Origin: Pseudorhodoferax sp. Leaf274
GTDB lineage: Bacteria > Pseudomonadota > Gammaproteobacteria > Burkholderiales > Burkholderiaceae_C
Length of the DNA: 64,000 bases
Assembly: GCF_001422445.1 (NCBI RefSeq)
Contig: NZ_LMNA01000005.1
Location: 145,006-209,005 of the forward strand
Reading direction: 5' to 3'
Positions within the stretch are counted from its first letter, which is position 1, and each line of letters begins with the position of its first letter. The notes beneath the pieces are model-generated. The model saw nothing but the letters and a program-made list of their open reading frames with translations. It ran no database searches and was not told the DNA's origin. The position numbers and the translations under genes are program-made. This document shows, piece after piece, positions 8,897-19,626 of the stretch.

Positions 8897-10120
8897 ATGG
8901 ACCTGACCCCGGCCGACAAACCCACCGTCCTCGTGGTCGACGACACGGCGGACAACCTCACGCTGATGGCGGCGCTGCTGCGCGACACCTGCCGCGTCAA
9001 GGTCGTGAACCACGGTGCCAAGGCGCTGGTCACGGCGGCCAATGCACCGCCCGACCTGATCCTGCTCGACATCATGATGCCGGAGATCGACGGCTACGAG
9101 GTCTGCCGCCGGCTGAAGGCCGATCCCGCGCTGTCGCACATCCCGGTGATCTTCCTGACCGCCATGACGGACGAGCACTCCGAGGAGAAGGGTTTCGAAC
9201 TCGGCGCGGTCGACTACATCACCAAGCCACTGAGCCCGCCCATCCTGTTGGCGCGCGTGCACAACCACATCGCCCTGTCCACGCGCACACGCATGTTGCG
9301 CTCGCTGTCGGAAAAGCTGTCGCGCTACCTTTCGCCGCAGATCTACAAGTCGATCTTCGAGGGCGCGAAGGATGTGTCGATCTCGGCCGTTCGCAAGAAG
9401 CTCACGATCTTCTTCTCCGACATCAAGGACTTCACGCGCAATGCCGAGCGCATGCAGCCCGAGGACCTCACCTACTTCCTGAACAACTACTTCTCGGAGA
9501 TGTCGAAGATCGCGCTCGACCACGGCGCGACCATCGACAAGTTCATCGGCGACGCCATCGTGATCTTCTTCGGCGATCCGGAGACCCGCGGCGTGGAGGA
9601 AGACGCGCGCCAGTGCGTGCGCATGGCGGTGGCCATGCAGCGCCGCATGCGCGAGCTGCAGGCGGTCTGGCGCGACAAGGGCTACCGCCAGCCGTTCCAG
9701 GTGCGCATCGGCATCAACACAGGGTTCTGCCATGTCGGCAACTTCGGCAGCGAGCAGCGCATGGACTACACGGTGATCGGCAGCGAGGTCAACATCGCCG
9801 CACGGCTGGAGCAGAACGGCACGCCCGACGGCGTGGTGATGTCGTACGAGACCTATGCGCTGGTCAAGGGCGAGTTCGAGGCAGAGGAACGCGAGCCGCT
9901 GGCCGCCAAGGGCGTCTCGCGCGATGTGCGCTGCTTCGCGCTGCAGGGCATCCATCCCGACGAGCCCGGCCAGCACGCCGGCATCCACCAGAACTACGCC
10001 GGCCTGCAGCTCACGCTCGACCCGAACCGGCTGACCGACGAGACGCGCGCCCGCGCCCGGCAAGACCTGGCCACCGCACTGGCCGCGCTGGAGGCGCTCG
10101 ACGCGGCGCCGCCCGCCTGA
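8897..10120 (+). CDS. Response regulator with class III adenylate cyclase output domain
   Basis: A 407-residue two-domain protein predicted to make cAMP under phosphorylation control. The receiver domain (about 9-125) has the acidic pair Asp15/Asp16, phosphoacceptor Asp58 in LLDIMMPEIDGYEV and Lys110 in YITKP. The cyclase domain (about 165-345) has metal ligands Asp175 (FFSDIKDFT) and Asp219 (KFIGDA). Lys215 and the MDYTVIGSEVNIAARLE segment favour ATP over GTP. Start ATG has GGAAG upstream. No partner kinase is adjacent. It meets dcd tail to tail with only 4 bases between stops. Confidence 0.9.
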   Translation: MDLTPADKPTVLVVDDTADNLTLMAALLRDTCRVKVVNHGAKALVTAANAPPDLILLDIMMPEIDGYEVCRRLKADPALSHIPVIFLTAMTDEHSEEKGFELGAVDYITKPLSPPILLARVHNHIALSTRTRMLRSLSEKLSRYLSPQIYKSIFEGAKDVSISAVRKKLTIFFSDIKDFTRNAERMQPEDLTYFLNNYFSEMSKIALDHGATIDKFIGDAIVIFFGDPETRGVEEDARQCVRMAVAMQRRMRELQAVWRDKGYRQPFQVRIGINTGFCHVGNFGSEQRMDYTVIGSEVNIAARLEQNGTPDGVVMSYETYALVKGEFEAEEREPLAAKGVSRDVRCFALQGIHPDEPGQHAGIHQNYAGLQLTLDPNRLTDETRARARQDLATALAALEALDAAPPA

Positions 10121-10124
10121 AGCA

Positions 10125-10691
<567 letters not shown>

Positions 10692-10749
10692 GGGTGAAGG
10701 CTCTTTCTGAAACGGGCGGCGATTGTAGGGGCCGCCCTGGCCACCGGTT

Positions 10750-11916
10750 TCAGCGGGGCAGGCCGCCGGCCACGCCCTCGGCAAGCCAGTCCATCGCCAG
10801 GATCTGCGGATCGGCCAGCGTGCGGCCGGCCTCCAGCACCACCCGGCCACCGTTGTCGCGCAGCGCCTTGGCGGCGTGGAAGGGATGCAAGCGCCCGGCA
10901 GCGATGTCCTGCTGGCGCGCCTGGACCTCGTCCTGCACGGGCTTGGGCACGCGCGAGCCGAAGTCGCCCACGCGGATCATGCCCTCGCGCACGCCGCCCC
11001 AGACGCTGCCGCTCTTCCAGCTGCCATCCAGCACGGCGCGCGCGCGCCGCGTGTAGTAGTCGCCCCACTCGTGGCGCACCGACACCAGCTGCGCATCGGG
11101 GCCGAGCTTGCGCATGTCCGAGTGGTAGGCGATGGCGAACTTGCCGCGTTCCTGCGCGGCCGTCATGACAGCGCCCGAGCCGGTGTGGAAGGCCATCACG
11201 TCGGCGTCCTGGTTCATCAGCGTCATGGCCGCATCGCGCTCGCGCGGCGGATCGAACCAGGCCTGCAGCCACACCAGCTTGACGCCCGCCTGCGGCGCCA
11301 CCGAGCGCAGGCCCAGCGTGAACGCGTTGATGCCCTGCAGCACTTCGGGAATCGGAAAGCCGGCCACGTAGCCGGCCGTGCCGGTCCTGGTCATGCGTCC
11401 GGCCGCCACGCCGGCCAGGTAGCGGCCTTCGTAATAGCGCGCATTGGCCGTGGCCACGTTGGGCGCCGTCTTGTAGCCCGTGATGGACTCGAAGCGCACC
11501 TCGGGAAAGTCGCGCGCCACGCGCAGCGTGGGCTCCATGTAGCCGAAGCTCGGCGTGAAGACCAGGCCGCAGCCTTGCTGCGCGAGCTCGCGGATCACGC
11601 GCTCGGCATCCGGACCTTCGGCCACGTTCTCGACGTAGCGCGTCTGCACCTGGCCGCCCAGCGCGGCCTGCACTGCCTTGCGGCCCTCCTCGTGCTGGCG
11701 CACCCAGCCGGCATCGGTGAGCGGCGCCACGTAGACGAAGCCGATCTTGAGCGGCTCGCGCGCCGCCGCGAGACCTGGCAGGCACACGGTGGCCATGGTG
11801 GCCAGCAGGTGCCGGCGCGACAGCGCGGGAGAAAGGGGTTGTGCCGTGCAGCGGTCGGCAGAAATGAAAGCGCGGCCGGAGCCGCTGCTGCGTATTTTAG
11901 AAGTGACGCTCTTCAT
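10750..11916 (-). CDS. BMP-family substrate-binding protein, Tat-type signal (orphan paralogue)
   Basis: A 388-residue periplasmic binding protein of the BMP/Med family, which in studied cases binds purine nucleosides or related compounds for ABC import. After a 40-residue N-terminal stretch comes [21 protein letters not shown], which resembles a twin-arginine signal. The mature part has [28 protein letters not shown] and [15 protein letters not shown], all family hallmarks. It is clearly a paralogue of the binding lipoprotein at 19627-20778 but has no transporter genes beside it, so it may feed that system or have a separate role. The ATG at 11916 is chosen because the sequence upstream is unconserved. 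Confidence 0.85.
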   Translation of the reverse strand: MKSVTSKIRSSGSGRAFISADRCTAQPLSPALSRRHLLATMATVCLPGLAAAREPLKIGFVYVAPLTDAGWVRQHEEGRKAVQAALGGQVQTRYVENVAEGPDAERVIRELAQQGCGLVFTPSFGYMEPTLRVARDFPEVRFESITGYKTAPNVATANARYYEGRYLAGVAAGRMTRTGTAGYVAGFPIPEVLQGINAFTLGLRSVAPQAGVKLVWLQAWFDPPRERDAAMTLMNQDADVMAFHTGSGAVMTAAQERGKFAIAYHSDMRKLGPDAQLVSVRHEWGDYYTRRARAVLDGSWKSGSVWGGVREGMIRVGDFGSRVPKPVQDEVQARQQDIAAGRLHPFHAAKALRDNGGRVVLEAGRTLADPQILAMDWLAEGVAGGLPR

Positions 11917-12029
11917 GGGATGTCCGAAAGGGACTCGGAAAGGGGCGCTTATTGTCCACCATGCGCGGCGCCCGCCTCCCGCACGCAAGCGCCGGCGATG
12001 GGCGCGCCCGGTTCACCCCTGGTCGCCCC

Positions 12030-12212
12030 CTACGCGCCGTCCTGGCAGGCGCCGGCCACGGCCTGCAGCCCCCCCTCGACCACCGGGCCAGGCGACAGCC
12101 CTCGCCACACCAGGCCCACGTCCCCTGAATCGCGCACCAAGCTCAGCGGCAGCGCGATCAGCGCACCCTGCTCTTGCAGGCTCTGCCCGACCACGCCCGA
12201 GTGCAGTGCCAG
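12030..12212 (-). pseudogene. Probable C-terminal remnant of a LysR-type regulator
   Basis: The minus-strand frame ending at the TAG at 12030 reads LALHSGVVGQSLQEQG, then LIALPLSLVRDSGDVGLVWR and a tail rich in Leu and Ala. This pattern matches the last 60 or so residues of LysR effector domains (PLPLVRDSG-xx-GLVWR followed by LSP). No HTH or start is present: to the right the sequence becomes the opposite-strand remnant and then the XRE gene. I infer that the 5' part was deleted. It could instead be a chance open frame. Confidence 0.35.
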
Positions 12213-12366
12213 GACGTCCGAGGCGTGTCCGAAGGGACCTTCGTCGGCACCCGCGCCAGCGACGGCCAACACGGGGAGGTCGATGGCTGCAACTTGTTCA
12301 CCGTCCATGGCGACAAGGTCCGCGCGAAGGACTCCTGGCGCAAGCTGCGCAGCGGAGCCGGCGGAC
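12210..12366 (+). pseudogene. Probable C-terminal remnant of an NTF2/SnoaL-like protein
   Basis: In the plus frame that runs open into the XRE gene, codons for VSEGTFVGTRASDG, then GEVDGCNLFTVHGDKVRAKD and SWRKLR are found. This is the pattern of the last strands of SnoaL-like / nuclear transport factor 2 family proteins (VDGCNLFTVRDGK-xx-xKDSYRK). There is no fold N-terminus and no stop before the XRE reading frame. Together with the LysR stump it suggests a deletion across a divergent gene pair. Confidence 0.45.
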
Positions 12367-12413
12367 AAAAGGCACTTGCCAGACCATCCAACATCATGGA
12401 ATATCCATCCACC

Positions 12414-13013
12414 ATGACGGAAGAATCCCATGCACCGCTGAACGCGCGCATCGCCGCCCAGGTGCGCCAGCTGCGCGCTGCGCGCGGCCTGTCGCTGGAC
12501 GCGCTCGCCAGCCACTGCGGCGTGAGCCGCTCCATGATCTCGCTGATCGAGCGTGGCGAGAGCAGCCCCACGGCCGTGGTGCTGGAGCGCCTGGCCTCGG
12601 GCCTGGGCGTGCCGCTGGCGGCGCTGTTCGATGCAGCGCCCAACGCACCAGCGGAACCCGTCGCACGCCGTGCAGAGCAGCCACTCTGGCGCGACCCGGC
12701 CACCGGCTATGTGCGCCGCAACGTCTCCCCGGCCGGCGCCTCATCGCCCATCCGCATCGTCGAGGTCGAATTCCCGGCCGGCGCGCAGGTGGCCTACGAG
12801 ACGGGCGCGCGCAGCCCGCGCGTGCACCAGCAGATCTGGGTGCTCGAAGGCCGCATGCAGATCCGCCTGGGCGATACCGTGCACGACCTCGCCACCGGCG
12901 ACTGCCTGGCCCATGCGCTGGACCGCCCCATCGTCTACAGCAACCCCACGCGCCGGCCGGCGCGCTATGCCGTGGTCCTCGTCAGCGAGGGTACGGCATC
13001 GGCCGGGAGATGA
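12414..13013 (+). CDS. XRE-family regulator with C-terminal cupin domain
   Basis: A 199-residue transcription factor: HTH_3 domain at about residues 10-65 (VRQLRAARGLSLDALASHCG, then SRSMISLIERGESSPT) and a small cupin domain at about 115-190 (QIWVLEGRMQIRLGDTVHDL). This is the usual layout of regulators that sense a small metabolite through the cupin. The ATG at 12414 is preferred; another in-frame ATG lies at 12396. The palindrome ATGGA-ATA-TCCAT at 12396-12408 overlaps that upstream ATG and could be an operator. The GNAT gene follows after one base. Confidence 0.85.
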   Translation: MTEESHAPLNARIAAQVRQLRAARGLSLDALASHCGVSRSMISLIERGESSPTAVVLERLASGLGVPLAALFDAAPNAPAEPVARRAEQPLWRDPATGYVRRNVSPAGASSPIRIVEVEFPAGAQVAYETGARSPRVHQQIWVLEGRMQIRLGDTVHDLATGDCLAHALDRPIVYSNPTRRPARYAVVLVSEGTASAGR

Positions 13014-13014
13014 G

Positions 13015-13542
13015 ATGACCCCCCCTGCATTCCAGATCCACCGCCTGCAGCAGATCGACGCCGACCAGCGCCACGCACTGGCCGATCTGTTGATCGACTG
13101 CGTCGAGGGCGGTGCCTCCGTCAGCTTCATGCATCCGCTGGCGCCGGAGCGCGCCCACGCGTTCTGGCGCAGCGTGGCCGAAGGCGTGGCGCGCGGCGAA
13201 CGCGCGCTGCTCGTGGCCGAGGATGCGCAGGGCATCGCCGGCACCGTGCAACTGGTGCTGGCCCAGCCCGAGAACCAGCCGCACCGCGCCGACCTGGCCA
13301 AGATGCTGGTGCACCGGCGCGCACGCCGGCTCGGCATGGGCGAGGCCCTCATGCGCGCGGCCGAAGCCGTGGCTCTGGACTGCGGGAAGACGCTGCTGGT
13401 GCTCGACACGGTGGACGGCTCCGATGCCGAGCGGCTGTACCGCCGGCTCGGCTGGCAGTCCTGCGGCGTGATCCCGGGCTACGCGCTGTGGCCGCAGGGC
13501 GGCCTGTGCGCCACGCACTACTTTTATCGGACGCTGCCGTGA
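13015..13542 (+). CDS. GNAT-family N-acetyltransferase
   Basis: A 175-residue Gcn5-related acetyltransferase. The acetyl-CoA loop is seen as VHRRARRLGMGEALM (about residues 101-115), preceded by the strand GIAGTVQLVLA and followed by LLVLDTVDGSDAERLYRRLGW (the last part cited from its core), the common end of the fold. The start ATG is one base after the XRE-cupin stop with GGGAGA upstream, so the two are coupled; such pairs often have the regulator control its own acetyltransferase. Substrate unknown. Confidence 0.85.
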   Translation: MTPPAFQIHRLQQIDADQRHALADLLIDCVEGGASVSFMHPLAPERAHAFWRSVAEGVARGERALLVAEDAQGIAGTVQLVLAQPENQPHRADLAKMLVHRRARRLGMGEALMRAAEAVALDCGKTLLVLDTVDGSDAERLYRRLGWQSCGVIPGYALWPQGGLCATHYFYRTLP

Positions 13543-13549
13543 GGCCCAC

Positions 13550-16500
13550 TCAACCGATCGGCCGCAGCAGCTCGGCCACATCGTCCTCGCTGAACAGCGG
13601 CGCATCCCGCTGGGCCGCGCCGTGCAGCAGGCCCTGCGCCAGCGCCGCCTTGCGCGCCTGAAGTGCCAGGATGCGCTCCTCGATGGTGCCCTCGGCCACC
13701 AGCTTGTAGACCATCACCTGGCGCTGCTGGCCGATGCGGTGCGCGCGCGCCGTGGCCTGCTCCTCGACGGCCGGGTTCCACCAGGGGTCGTAGTGGATCA
13801 CGGTGTCGGCCTGGGGCAGGTTCAGGCCGGTGCCGCCGGCCTTCAGGCTGATCAGGAACAACGGGACGGCGCCGCTCGTGAAGCGCTCGATCACCGCGTC
13901 GCGCTGCTGGGTCTGGCCGGTCAGCGTGGCGAACGGGATCTTGCGCTCGCGCAGCGCGGCCTCGATCAGCGCCAGCATGCCCGTGAACTGCGAGAACAGC
14001 AGCACGCGCCGACCTTCGTCCAGCAGCTCGGGCAGCATCTCCATGAGCAGGTCGAGCTTGGCCGAGCCGGCCGCCCGGGTCACCCCCGGCGTGGCCTTGA
14101 CCAGCCGCGGATCGCAGCAGACCTGGCGCAGCTTGAGCAGCGCGTCCAGCACCTGGATCTGCGAACGCGCCAGGCCCTTGTCCGCCAGCGCCGCGCGCAC
14201 GGATTTCTCGGTCGCCAGCCGGATGGTCTCGTACAGGTCGGCCTGGGCACCTTCCAGCGTCACGGGCGAGATGCTCTCGCTGCGCGCGGGCAGTTCGGTG
14301 GCCACGGCGGCCTTGGTCCGGTGCAGCATGAAGGGCGTGATGCGCCGGCGCAGCAACGCCAGCTGCTGCGTGTCCGCATGCTTCTCGATGGGCTGGCGGA
14401 ACACCTCGCGAAAGCGCGCCTGGCTGCCCAGGAAGCCCGGCATCAGGAAGTGGAACAGGCTCCAGAGTTCGCCCAGGTGGTTCTCCATCGGCGTGCCGGA
14501 GAGGCACAGGCGCTGGCGCGCCTGCAGCGAGGCCGCCACCTGCGCGGCCTGGGTGCTGGCGTTCTTGATGTGCTGGGCCTCGTCCAGCACCACCAGGTGC
14601 CAGCGCTGGCCCAGCCAGCGTTCGCGGTCGCGCTGCAGCAGCGAGTACGGCGCGACCACGAGGTCGCAGCCGGAAAAATCGGCCTTGTGCCGGTCGGCGC
14701 CATGCCACACGCGCGTGCGCAATGCAGGCGCGAAGCGCTCGGCCTCGCGGCGCCAGTTGCCCAGCACGCTGACGGGCGCCAGCACCAGGCTGGGCCGGTC
14801 CAGCCGGCCGTCCTCGTGCTCGCGCAGCAGATGGGCCAGGGTCTGCAGCGTCTTGCCCAGGCCCATGTCGTCGGCCAGCAGGCCGGAGAGGCCGGCCCGG
14901 CGCAGGAACTGCAGCCAGTTCAGGCCCTGCTGCTGGTAGGGCCGCAGCTGCGCGTTCAGGCCCGCGGGCGGCGCCACGGCCGGCGGCGCGCCGCTGACAA
15001 GTTCGCGCAGCAGCTGGCGCAGGCTTTCGGCGCCATCCCAGACCGCGCCCTCGCCCAGCAGCACGCCCATGCGCAGGGCCTCCAGGCGCGACAGCCGCAG
15101 CGCATCCGCCTCCAGATCGCGTTCGGGGCGCTCGCCCACGAGGTCGATCAGCGCCTGCAGCCAGGGCTGCAGCGGCGCCGAGGGCAGGCGCAGCCAGCGG
15201 CCATCGAGCTGCTCGCGCCACAGCCAGGGCGGCATCTGCGGGCCGTCTGGCGTGTGGCGCACCTGCCGCAGCAGCGCCGGCAACCAGGGCAGCACGTTGT
15301 GGCGCGCACCGTCGATGGCGATGCCCAGCGAGAGGTCGAACCAGGCCACCTCGGTGCCGGCCCGCAGGGCGTCCTCGAGCACGGCGTCGTCGTGGCCGGC
15401 CGGCCGCGACGCCACCTGCACCAGCAGCGCGTCGGCCTGCTGCACGAAGCCGGCCAGGTCCGCATCGGCCTGCACGTCGAAGCCCGCGGCGCGCAGCGGC
15501 GCCCAATCGTCCATCGCCCAGTCCAGCCAGACCATGCTGGCGGCCGGCAGGTGGAAGCGCGATACCGCGTCGCCCACCAGGCCCAGGGCCTGCAGGCGCG
15601 CCTCGGCCCCGCGCTCGGCCGCCACATCGCGGGTCAACACCACGCGGCGGCCGGCGTGCGCGACGAGCACCTGGGCCTGCGGCACGAACCAGTGGCCGCG
15701 CAGGCCGGCGTAGTCGAAGTCCAGCGTGGCGCGCAGCAGGCCGCGCTGCGCACGTTCGGCGGCCGGCACGCGCGCCAGCCGCAGGCAGGGCACGGGCGGC
15801 ACCTGCGGCCAGCGCGCGGGCGGCGCCACCACGGGCGGCAGCGGCAGGCCGGCCAGGCGTTCGAGCAGGCGGCTGTGCTCTTCGCCGAAGGCCGATTGCG
15901 GCAGCGGTGGCGCGGCCAGCAGCAGGCGCAGCTGAGCCGCGTCCAGGCCGGGAGACTCCACCGGGCCGCAAGCGCGGTTCTCGAGGTCCAGGTACAGCGG
16001 CACCTGGGCGCCGTACACGGCCGTGCGCGGCGCAGGCCGGTCCCCGGGCGCCTGCGGGTCGGCACCCTGCTCCGGCACGCCCGCGCGCAGCACCCACAGG
16101 CTCTCGGCCTCGCGCGGCTGCTTCGTTTCGTGCCATTGCCACAGCAGCTGGCGCGGCGGTCCCCAGCGCAGCGGGGACTCGCCCATCTCGCCGGATTCGA
16201 CCGCCGCGAACAGCCGCCCGGTGCGCGCGGCGGCCTGCACGGCCAGGCTGCCGACCGTGCCATCGACGATGCCGCTGTACGTGGGCCCGTAGCCGTAGCG
16301 CTGCGTGCCCAGCGACTGGATCAGGCGCACGCACTCGCGGTCGTCGTTGGGCTCGGCACCGGCCAGCGCGGGAACGCGTAGGAAGGCGTCATGGCCGGGC
16401 ACCTTGGGCTTGGCCCAACCGCCCCGCTTGAGCGCGCGCGAAATCTGCCAGGCCAGTTGCAGGCGTGGCGGCTCGCGCCCATGCGCGGCCCGTGGCACGG

Positions 16501-16990
16501 CGGAGAGCAGGTACAGCGGCACATCGGGGTTGCCGGCCACCACGCGTGCGGATGTGCCCTGGGGCTCCGCGTCGAACAGGTCCAGCCAGGCGTCCATCGT
16601 CGCCGCCGCACGCGGCACGGCGGGCGCCGGCGGGGCAGCAGGACGCGCAAACACGCTGTCGGGCGTGGCAGAGCGGCGCACGGCGCCCGCGGCATAGACG
16701 GCCTTGAGCGCCAGCGCCACCGCATGCTTGCAGTCCGTGCCGACGGGGCACGAGCAGCTGGCGTCGAAGCCCACGACGCGGCCTTGCGTGTCCAGCTCCA
16801 TCGCGAGGCTGGTCTCGTAGGGCTCGCGTTCGCTGCCGCGCACCACCCCGTCCACGCGCCACAGCTGCGCGCTCTCGGCATGCAACTGGTGCTCGAGCAC
16901 ACCCTGGTTCAGGTAGACCTGCAGGCCACGCGCGTAGGTGGCCGCGGAGAGATGAGGCGCGATGGACTGGGGATCGATCAGCAATGCCAC
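13550..16990 (-). CDS. SNF2-family helicase with SWIM zinc finger
   Basis: A large (1146-residue) DEAD/SNF2 ATPase of the bacterial HepA/Snf2 type. An N-terminal SWIM zinc finger is seen as CSCPVGTDCKH (Cys79, Cys81, Cys87, His89). A long poorly conserved middle follows. The helicase core has Walker A DDMGLGKT (Lys713), DEAQ box (Asp803) and SGTPMENHLGELWSL. The C-terminal lobe has LFSQFTGM, HYDPWWNPAVEEQA and ARAHRIGQ. The GTG at 16990 lies 7 bases after the deaminase stop and gives the conserved start; an ATG at 17062 inside that gene would add 24 residues. Likely remodels DNA-protein or RNA polymerase complexes; exact role unknown. Confidence 0.88.
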   Translation of the reverse strand: MALLIDPQSIAPHLSAATYARGLQVYLNQGVLEHQLHAESAQLWRVDGVVRGSEREPYETSLAMELDTQGRVVGFDASCSCPVGTDCKHAVALALKAVYAAGAVRRSATPDSVFARPAAPPAPAVPRAAATMDAWLDLFDAEPQGTSARVVAGNPDVPLYLLSAVPRAAHGREPPRLQLAWQISRALKRGGWAKPKVPGHDAFLRVPALAGAEPNDDRECVRLIQSLGTQRYGYGPTYSGIVDGTVGSLAVQAAARTGRLFAAVESGEMGESPLRWGPPRQLLWQWHETKQPREAESLWVLRAGVPEQGADPQAPGDRPAPRTAVYGAQVPLYLDLENRACGPVESPGLDAAQLRLLLAAPPLPQSAFGEEHSRLLERLAGLPLPPVVAPPARWPQVPPVPCLRLARVPAAERAQRGLLRATLDFDYAGLRGHWFVPQAQVLVAHAGRRVVLTRDVAAERGAEARLQALGLVGDAVSRFHLPAASMVWLDWAMDDWAPLRAAGFDVQADADLAGFVQQADALLVQVASRPAGHDDAVLEDALRAGTEVAWFDLSLGIAIDGARHNVLPWLPALLRQVRHTPDGPQMPPWLWREQLDGRWLRLPSAPLQPWLQALIDLVGERPERDLEADALRLSRLEALRMGVLLGEGAVWDGAESLRQLLRELVSGAPPAVAPPAGLNAQLRPYQQQGLNWLQFLRRAGLSGLLADDMGLGKTLQTLAHLLREHEDGRLDRPSLVLAPVSVLGNWRREAERFAPALRTRVWHGADRHKADFSGCDLVVAPYSLLQRDRERWLGQRWHLVVLDEAQHIKNASTQAAQVAASLQARQRLCLSGTPMENHLGELWSLFHFLMPGFLGSQARFREVFRQPIEKHADTQQLALLRRRITPFMLHRTKAAVATELPARSESISPVTLEGAQADLYETIRLATEKSVRAALADKGLARSQIQVLDALLKLRQVCCDPRLVKATPGVTRAAGSAKLDLLMEMLPELLDEGRRVLLFSQFTGMLALIEAALRERKIPFATLTGQTQQRDAVIERFTSGAVPLFLISLKAGGTGLNLPQADTVIHYDPWWNPAVEEQATARAHRIGQQRQVMVYKLVAEGTIEERILALQARKAALAQGLLHGAAQRDAPLFSEDDVAELLRPIG

Positions 16991-16997
16991 CGGCCGC

Positions 16998-18056
<1,059 letters not shown>

Positions 18057-18116
18057 CTAAGGCGTAAAGCACGCCACTGTCCTAACATCGCGCCCTTTTC
18101 GCCTCCAGCCTCCCCC

Positions 18117-19580
18117 ATGTCGCTCTCCCGCTTGCGCGCCGAGTGGTGCCCCAGCGTTCCACGCGAACTGCTGGCCGGCGCCGTTGCCACCTTCGCGCTG
18201 ATTCCCGAGGTCATCGCGTTCTCGTTCGTGGCCGGTGTCGATCCCGCTGTGGGCCTGTTCGCCTCCTTCGTCATCAGCATCGTGATCGCGTTCACGGGTG
18301 GGCGTCCGGCGATGGTCTCGGCCGCCGCGGGCTCGGTGGCGCTGGTTGCCGCGCCGCTGGTGCAATCGCACGGCCTGCCCTACCTGCTGGCCGCGGGTGT
18401 GCTGGCCGGCACCGTGCAGATCGCCTTCGGCCTGCTGCGCCTGGGCGTGCTGATGCGCTTCGTTTCCAGCTCGGTGCGCACCGGCTTCGTCAACGCCTTG
18501 GCGGTGCTGATCTTCTCGGCGCAGCTGCCGCACCTGCAGGGCGCCAACACCGCCACCTGGGCCATGCTGGCGCTGGGCCTGGCGCTGATCTACGGGCTGC
18601 CGCGCCTGCCGTTCAGGCTGTTCACGGTGCTGCCCTCGCCGCTGATCTGCATCCTGGTGCTGACCGGCCTCTCGCTCGCGCTGGCCCTGCCGCTGGCCAC
18701 TGTGGCCGACCTCGGCAAGCTGCCGGACACGCTGCCCCAGTTCGGCTGGCCCGGCGTGCCACTCACGCTGGAGACGCTGCGCCTGATCGCCCTGCCCGCA
18801 CTGGCCATCGCCATGGTCGGCCTGCTCGAATCCATGATGACCGCCAGCGTCGTCGACGAGATGACCGACACACCCAGCAGCAAGAACCGCGAGTGCACGG
18901 GCTTGGGGCTCGCCAACATCGCCGCCAGCCTGTTCGGCGGCATCGCCGGCTGCGGCATGATCGGCCAGACCGTCAGCAACGTGAAGTACGGCGGCCGCGG
19001 CCGGCTGTCCACGCTGTTCGCGGGCCTGTTCCTGCTGGTCCTCATGGTGCTGCTCAAGCCCTGGGTCGCGCAGGTGCCGGTGATTGCGCTGGTGGCCATC
19101 ATGGTGATGGTGTCGGCCGCCACTTTCGACTGGGGCTCGCTGCGCACGCTGGTGCGGCACCCGCGCCTGTCCAGCGCCGTGATGCTGGCCACGGTGGCCG
19201 TGACGCTGGCCACGCACAACCTGGCGGCCGGCGTGGCGGTGGGCGTGGTCATGAGCGGCGTGTTCTTTGCCTCCAAGGTGGCGCACATGCTGGACGTCCG
19301 CACCGAGGACGACGCCGCCGCCGGCCTGCGCCACTGGACCGTGACCGGCCAGGTGTTCTTCGCCTCGGCCGACGCCTTTGTCGAAGCCTTCGACGTGCTG
19401 GGCGCCGAGCGCCGCGCCGTGCGCATCGATGTCACGCGCGCCCACTTCTGGGACGTGACGGCCGTGGCCGCACTCGACAAGGTGGTGCAGCGGCTGCGCC
19501 ACCATGGCTGCACGGTGGAGGTGGTCGGGCTCAACGCGGCCAGCGCCGTGCTGATCGACCGGCTCGCACCGCAGCGTTGA
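18117..19580 (+). CDS. SulP-family anion transporter with STAS domain
   Basis: A 487-residue inner-membrane transporter of the SLC26/SulP family. The membrane domain (about residues 15-395, 12-14 helices) shows ALIPEVIAFSFVAGVDPAVG near the start and ASLFGGIAGCGMIGQTVSN in the middle, both family signatures. A cytoplasmic STAS domain follows (about 400-485). The transported anion cannot be read from the sequence; relatives carry sulfate, bicarbonate or dicarboxylates. It is divergent from the deaminase gene with a 69-base spacer. Confidence 0.88.
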   Translation: MSLSRLRAEWCPSVPRELLAGAVATFALIPEVIAFSFVAGVDPAVGLFASFVISIVIAFTGGRPAMVSAAAGSVALVAAPLVQSHGLPYLLAAGVLAGTVQIAFGLLRLGVLMRFVSSSVRTGFVNALAVLIFSAQLPHLQGANTATWAMLALGLALIYGLPRLPFRLFTVLPSPLICILVLTGLSLALALPLATVADLGKLPDTLPQFGWPGVPLTLETLRLIALPALAIAMVGLLESMMTASVVDEMTDTPSSKNRECTGLGLANIAASLFGGIAGCGMIGQTVSNVKYGGRGRLSTLFAGLFLLVLMVLLKPWVAQVPVIALVAIMVMVSAATFDWGSLRTLVRHPRLSSAVMLATVAVTLATHNLAAGVAVGVVMSGVFFASKVAHMLDVRTEDDAAAGLRHWTVTGQVFFASADAFVEAFDVLGAERRAVRIDVTRAHFWDVTAVAALDKVVQRLRHHGCTVEVVGLNAASAVLIDRLAPQR

Positions 19581-19582
19581 AC

Positions 19583-19608
19583 AAAAACGGCCGCCCGAAG
19601 GCGGCCGT
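19583..19608 (-). terminator. Intrinsic terminator of the BMP importer operon
   Basis: On the minus strand a perfect 9-bp stem (ACGGCCGCC at 19587-19595 with GGCGGCCGT at 19600-19608) closes a TTCG tetraloop and is followed directly by TTTTTG. It begins 18 bases after the stop of the binding-protein gene. The same stem may also end SulP transcription on the plus strand, but without a T tract in that direction. Confidence 0.9.
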
Positions 19609-19626
19609 CCGATGTGCATGCCCGGC

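Noticed and set aside
12158..12703. A minus-strand frame overlapping the XRE-cupin gene
   Set aside because: Arg/Ser-rich shadow without family resemblance; the plus strand encodes a clear HTH and cupin.
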